The translations under genes were made by a program, and so were the position numbers. The notes beneath the pieces are model-generated. The model did no database searches, was not told where the DNA came from, and worked only from the letters and a program-made list of their open reading frames with translations. A stretch of 64,000 nucleotides of DNA from Pezizomycotina sp. ARF18. Taxonomy: Eukaryota > Ascomycota. The stretch spans positions 170,830 through 234,829 of the forward strand of contig AZLU01000027.1 in the NCBI GenBank assembly GCA_002224055.1, in the 5' to 3' direction. This document shows, in pieces, positions 61,137-64,000 of this stretch (its first letter is position 1; every line of letters starts with the position of its first letter).

Positions 61137-62473
61137 TGGACAAACTCAGAGGTCTTCTTCATCCAGATTAGGTTCACTTGGAGAGCTTCGCCAGAGGTGG
61201 TCTCATACCCAAAATAGCTCCTGCAGGGAAATATATTACTCTAATGGCTAACGTTTCTACCAGCAGTACCTCAAAGGACGAGCCTAAGGAATCCCTTAGT
61301 GATGTGTGAGTTCGAACCATGGCCCCCGAAATGAGATACACGCTAAATGTCAATGATATAATATCGGCAGGCTCGAAAGGCTTCCTCGCACAAAGCAATT
61401 TCTAGAGAAGTACGCGTCCGTCTATTATTATCCTCGATTTGGTTGGATTAACTTCTAACCAGTATGTACGAATAGCTCGCCTCTCAAAGTTGTCGAAGAG
61501 CAGGCTCGGAAGAATGATGTTAAAGCACTTGTATGTACAAGCTACCAACTATTTATGTTATTATTGTATGAAATTCGAAAAAACTAACGTAAGCGCCAAC
61601 ACGAATAGGAAGCTCTAGAGAAGCTAAAGCAAGTAGATAAACTGGTACGGTTGAATTCTTTAAACCAGTTTTACGACTCCGGTTTGTGCTTGAGCTAAAA
61701 AGGAGTATAGATCGGCTTGCACGAAGATACAGCCGCTGAGCTGAGAGAACACGTTTCCGAACTCTCTGCTCTCAAGGCCGACATATCTCGCGCCGTTGAG
61801 CATGCTTGTATGTAGCTTCCTTTTCGTTTTTTCATAGAATGGTGGTCTAATCCATTCATTCTCTTATTTCTAGATTCATCCAGCAGCAACTTTTCGAGCT
61901 GCAGAGAGAAATAACCGAAGCAGAGAACATCGCTACATTCTCCAAGTTACGAAGGTTAAGGGCGGAGGAGGAAGAAAAATTCAACATCTACGTAGAGTCA
62001 AAGCGGTATGGGTTTCTTCGAATCGGCACCAGCCTCTTCCCTTTTGATCGTCCTTGTCGCTAACTCTGTTTCACAGAGCGGACTTGGCTAGGAAAAAAGC
62101 AGAATATAGTCAGCAGCTCCAGCAGTTTGAACGGGAGAGATTTTCAATTGGTGCAGACACTTCGATGGAAAGGCAAGGGTGGCCGTCTAAGAGACCGGCC
62201 CCAGTGTCGGCTAGGTCAGACAATTCGGTTCCGCAGCAGGATATATCTAACCTCGACATTCGTCTCCCTTCCAAAGCTCAGCAAGAAACACGCCAAGAGG
62301 AAGACGGCGCTGGGAACTCTAATGAACTGGATGATTTCTTAGGTAATTCATCTGATGGTGGTGTGACCGCTGCTGCGCCTGCGCGCAAAACAGAAGTTAA
62401 GAAACAGTCCAAACCGCAAACCCGTCCAGCGCGGCCGCAAATTCTTTCCGATGAGGATTTCGCGGACGATTGA
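61137..62473 (+). CDS. Coiled-coil protein, intron-rich, unrecognised
   Basis: Not recognised. MDKLRGLLHPD at 61137, followed by an in-frame TAG and then VHLESFARGG. Exons joined by good GT-AG signals give STSKDEPKESLSDV, LERLPRTKQFLEKYAS (donor GTGAGT at about 61310), SPLKVVEEQARKNDVKAL, EALEKLKQVDKL, DTAAELREHVSELSALKADISRAVEHA and FIQQQLFELQREITEAENIATFSKLRRLRAEEEEKF. Then ADLARKKAEYSQQLQQFERERF. The tail is acidic and Lys-rich, DDFLGNSSDGGV to SDEDFADD, TGA at 62471-62473. So: a short helical N-terminal region, a long coiled coil in the middle, and a disordered C-terminus with an acidic end. About six small introns in 1.3 kb is unusually intron-rich for the window. Perhaps a subunit of a larger complex. 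Confidence 0.55.
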
Positions 62474-62583
62474 TCCTTCGTCACAGTTCACGTTACTTCA
62501 TGCCTTTATAGCGATTCTACAGGAAGGATATATTTCTGGGAAAATAAATCGCTGGGTATGAGCGGTACCGGATTATTCAGTTT

Positions 62584-64000
62584 CTAGCTAAGCTTCTTCA
62601 AGGCTTCAACGGCAGTACTAGAATATCCTCCGATTTCGACTTCTGAATTATAGATTTCAAAACATCAACTCCCCCCGCCTCTTTGATCTGTCGACACCCT
62701 TTTGTCCGCCGCCGCTCGCTACGTTCAGAATGCAGATAACGCCCCTGTGCGTCAGCTCCGCGTTGTCGGACGAGACCATCTCGAGCAGCGTCGATACGCC
62801 TCGCTCCTTCTCCAGGACTGCAGCCGCAGCGGCATCCCACTCCGTAAGCATTGCGAGAGCACCACCTGCAGCTCTTCTAGTCGCAAAGTCGTCAGCATTC
62901 GCGAGCGCTATCAGTATGTGCATCCGGTGCAGTGCTTGCTTGGAGCCGTCCGCAAATTTAGATACGCAAGTCGGAGATAACATCAGGTTGCATACCAGCT
63001 CCATCGCAGCCCGCTGAATCATGTCGTTCTGGGCGAGCAGGAGGTCCTCAACCAGTGGCCAGCCGAGCCGTATGATGAGATCGCGGGCTGAATCAGTAGT
63101 AGATGCTAGGTTTGTGAGCGCTAATAGCGACTCAAAGAGAGGGAGTAGGTCCGGTAGTCGGCAGTGGAACTTTGTATTGCATGCGCAAGTCCCAGAAGCG
63201 GCGCTATGGCGGACGCCAGAGGCAAAGAGGAGGCACCGAAGACATGTGCGGGGTTGATGGAGATGAGAATGCGTGCCAGAGCGTGTGGAGCTGTTTGCAA
63301 AATTTCCTTTTGGATGTCAGACCGTTTGTCTTCTTTTACGGACGCTGCGGAACTATAGTATTGTAGGAGCAGTTTGACGCCGCCTTGTTGTGCGATAATG
63401 CCTCGGTGCGAAGGGGTTTTGGATAGAGAATTCAATATGCGACACGTAGAGTCAATGATACTGGTAGATGTTGTTTTCCCAATGGCAACCAAGACGGTGA
63501 CTAGCCCGGCGTCAAGGAGACGTTTGCATCTTTGCGTGACCTTGGGGGGTTCATCGAGAGGGTCTATTTCTTCAGCCTGCTTGTTGGAATGAGGGTTTGC
63601 GTAATTTTTAAGTTGTTCATCTTTTTCTGCTCTTCCGAAAGCGCTCTAGGGTAGTTTGTGAGGTTGCAAAGCACCGTAAGTGCTCCGTAGACGGCAGCTG
63701 GCGATTGACTCCTGAGAGTTGCCAAGACGCTCTTCAAAATAGCTTCGTTCTTGACTATTTCTCCTTAACCGCAGTGTTCAACGAGGCGTATGCGAGACCT
63801 TCTATCGAAGCCTGTATCGATTCGTCGTCCTTCTTTGTCAAAATAAGGTCTCCAAAAACGCTTGCTAGAGCTTCCATCTCCCTCGCACCGCTGTCCTCTG
63901 AAGTGCCCTCTTTTCTACCTTCAGTAGCAGATAGTTCGGCCGTTCCCCTAAAATCTTAGCTAAAACCACTGCTGCGGTGCTTGTCCATCTCCGCGGCGCT
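62584..64000 (-). CDS. She4/UNC-45 myosin chaperone (partial, 5' end outside window)
   Basis: ARM-repeat protein of the UNC-45/Cro1/She4 family that folds and assembles myosin motors. Only the C-terminal part is in the window; it runs off the right edge. Seen: DSTCRILNSLSKTPSHRGIIAQQGGVKLLLQYYSS, APHALARILISINPAHVFG, SSLPLASAIAPLLGLA, TNLASTTDSARDLIIRLGWPLVEDLLL. Then MIQRAAMELVCNLMLSPTCVSKFAD, DDFATRRAAGGALAMLTEWDAAAAAVL, and ELTHRGVICILNVAS. The end reads EALKKLS with TAG at 62584-62586. These are the helix-turn-helix ARM units and the conserved central-domain block PAHVFG of UNC-45 proteins. Frame changes lie near 62640, 62700, 63100 and 63600. It is tail-to-tail with the coiled-coil gene, 110 bases apart. 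Confidence 0.85.

Noticed and set aside
61290-61330. T-arm-like GGTTCGAAC on the - strand
   Set aside because: No D-arm, anticodon arm or acceptor pairing around it; it overlaps an intron donor region of the coiled-coil gene.
1-64000. Programmed ribosomal frameshifting as an explanation of the broken genes
   Set aside because: Breaks occur at different unrelated short runs in unrelated genes, without slippery heptamers, and in families never known to use it.

Overview
The window looks like nuclear DNA of a filamentous ascomycete (Pezizomycotina). It is gene-dense, with about 23 protein genes on both strands. Introns are short (roughly 75-130 bases) with GT...AG ends, and some have a CTAAC-type branch site close to the acceptor. 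The gene set is fungal (Mch1-type MFS carrier, Ssp120-type EF-hand protein, Tfb4, She4/UNC-45, Kcs1). Intergenic DNA and introns are full of long A or T runs and TTTTA-type microsatellites. I saw no rRNA, confident tRNA, CRISPR array, phage-like or recognisable transposon coding sequence.

Layout: KCS1 inositol polyphosphate kinase (+, 0.1-5.0 kb); a TTTTA microsatellite (6.4 kb); TAF10 (+, 7.2-8.5); MCH1 transporter (-, 9.4-11.2); mitochondrial dehydrogenase kinase (-, 13.0-14.9); a membrane-anchored histidine-phosphatase-fold protein (-, 16.3-18.1); an unrecognised gene (+, 20.6-22.1); MRE11 nuclease (-, 22.7-25.7) divergent from mitochondrial ribosomal uS19m (+, 26.2-26.8); ribosomal RPL26/uL24 (-, 28.3-28.9); a long Gln-rich AT-hook/C2H2 nuclear protein (+, 29.9-35.9); PRMT5 (-, 36.7-39.4); an undecoded + strand unit starting near 40.07 kb; ARO7 chorismate mutase (+, 43.8-44.9); ZPR1 (-, 45.4-46.8); ALG2 (+, 47.5-49.0); an Rdx/SelW-family protein (+, 50.0-50.8); ARP3 (-, 50.9-52.8); a taspase-like threonine protease (+, 53.8-55.5); TFB4 (-, 56.0-57.4); SSP120-like (+, 58.4-59.2); TRM12/TYW2 (-, 59.5-60.9); a coiled-coil protein (+, 61.1-62.5); and SHE4/UNC-45 (-, 62.6 to beyond the right edge). 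These are mostly housekeeping genes with no visible functional cluster.

The most striking property of the window is that nearly every conserved gene, including ones expected to be essential (RPL26, ARP3, TAF10, ZPR1, ALG2, TFB4), is broken by one or more single-base frame changes. Where family consensus lets me place them, almost all look like loss of one base from a short run (GGG to GG, CC to C, TTT to TT). The simplest reading is an unpolished long-read-type assembly rather than mass pseudogenisation. Coordinates below therefore span whole genes, and each can contain several frames. I did not find a convincing new biological system. The best biological leads are a histidine-phosphatase-like membrane protein with a degenerate active site, an Rdx/SelW protein with a second C-terminal CxxC, the undecoded unit at 40.07 kb, and the Gln-rich AT-hook/C2H2 protein.
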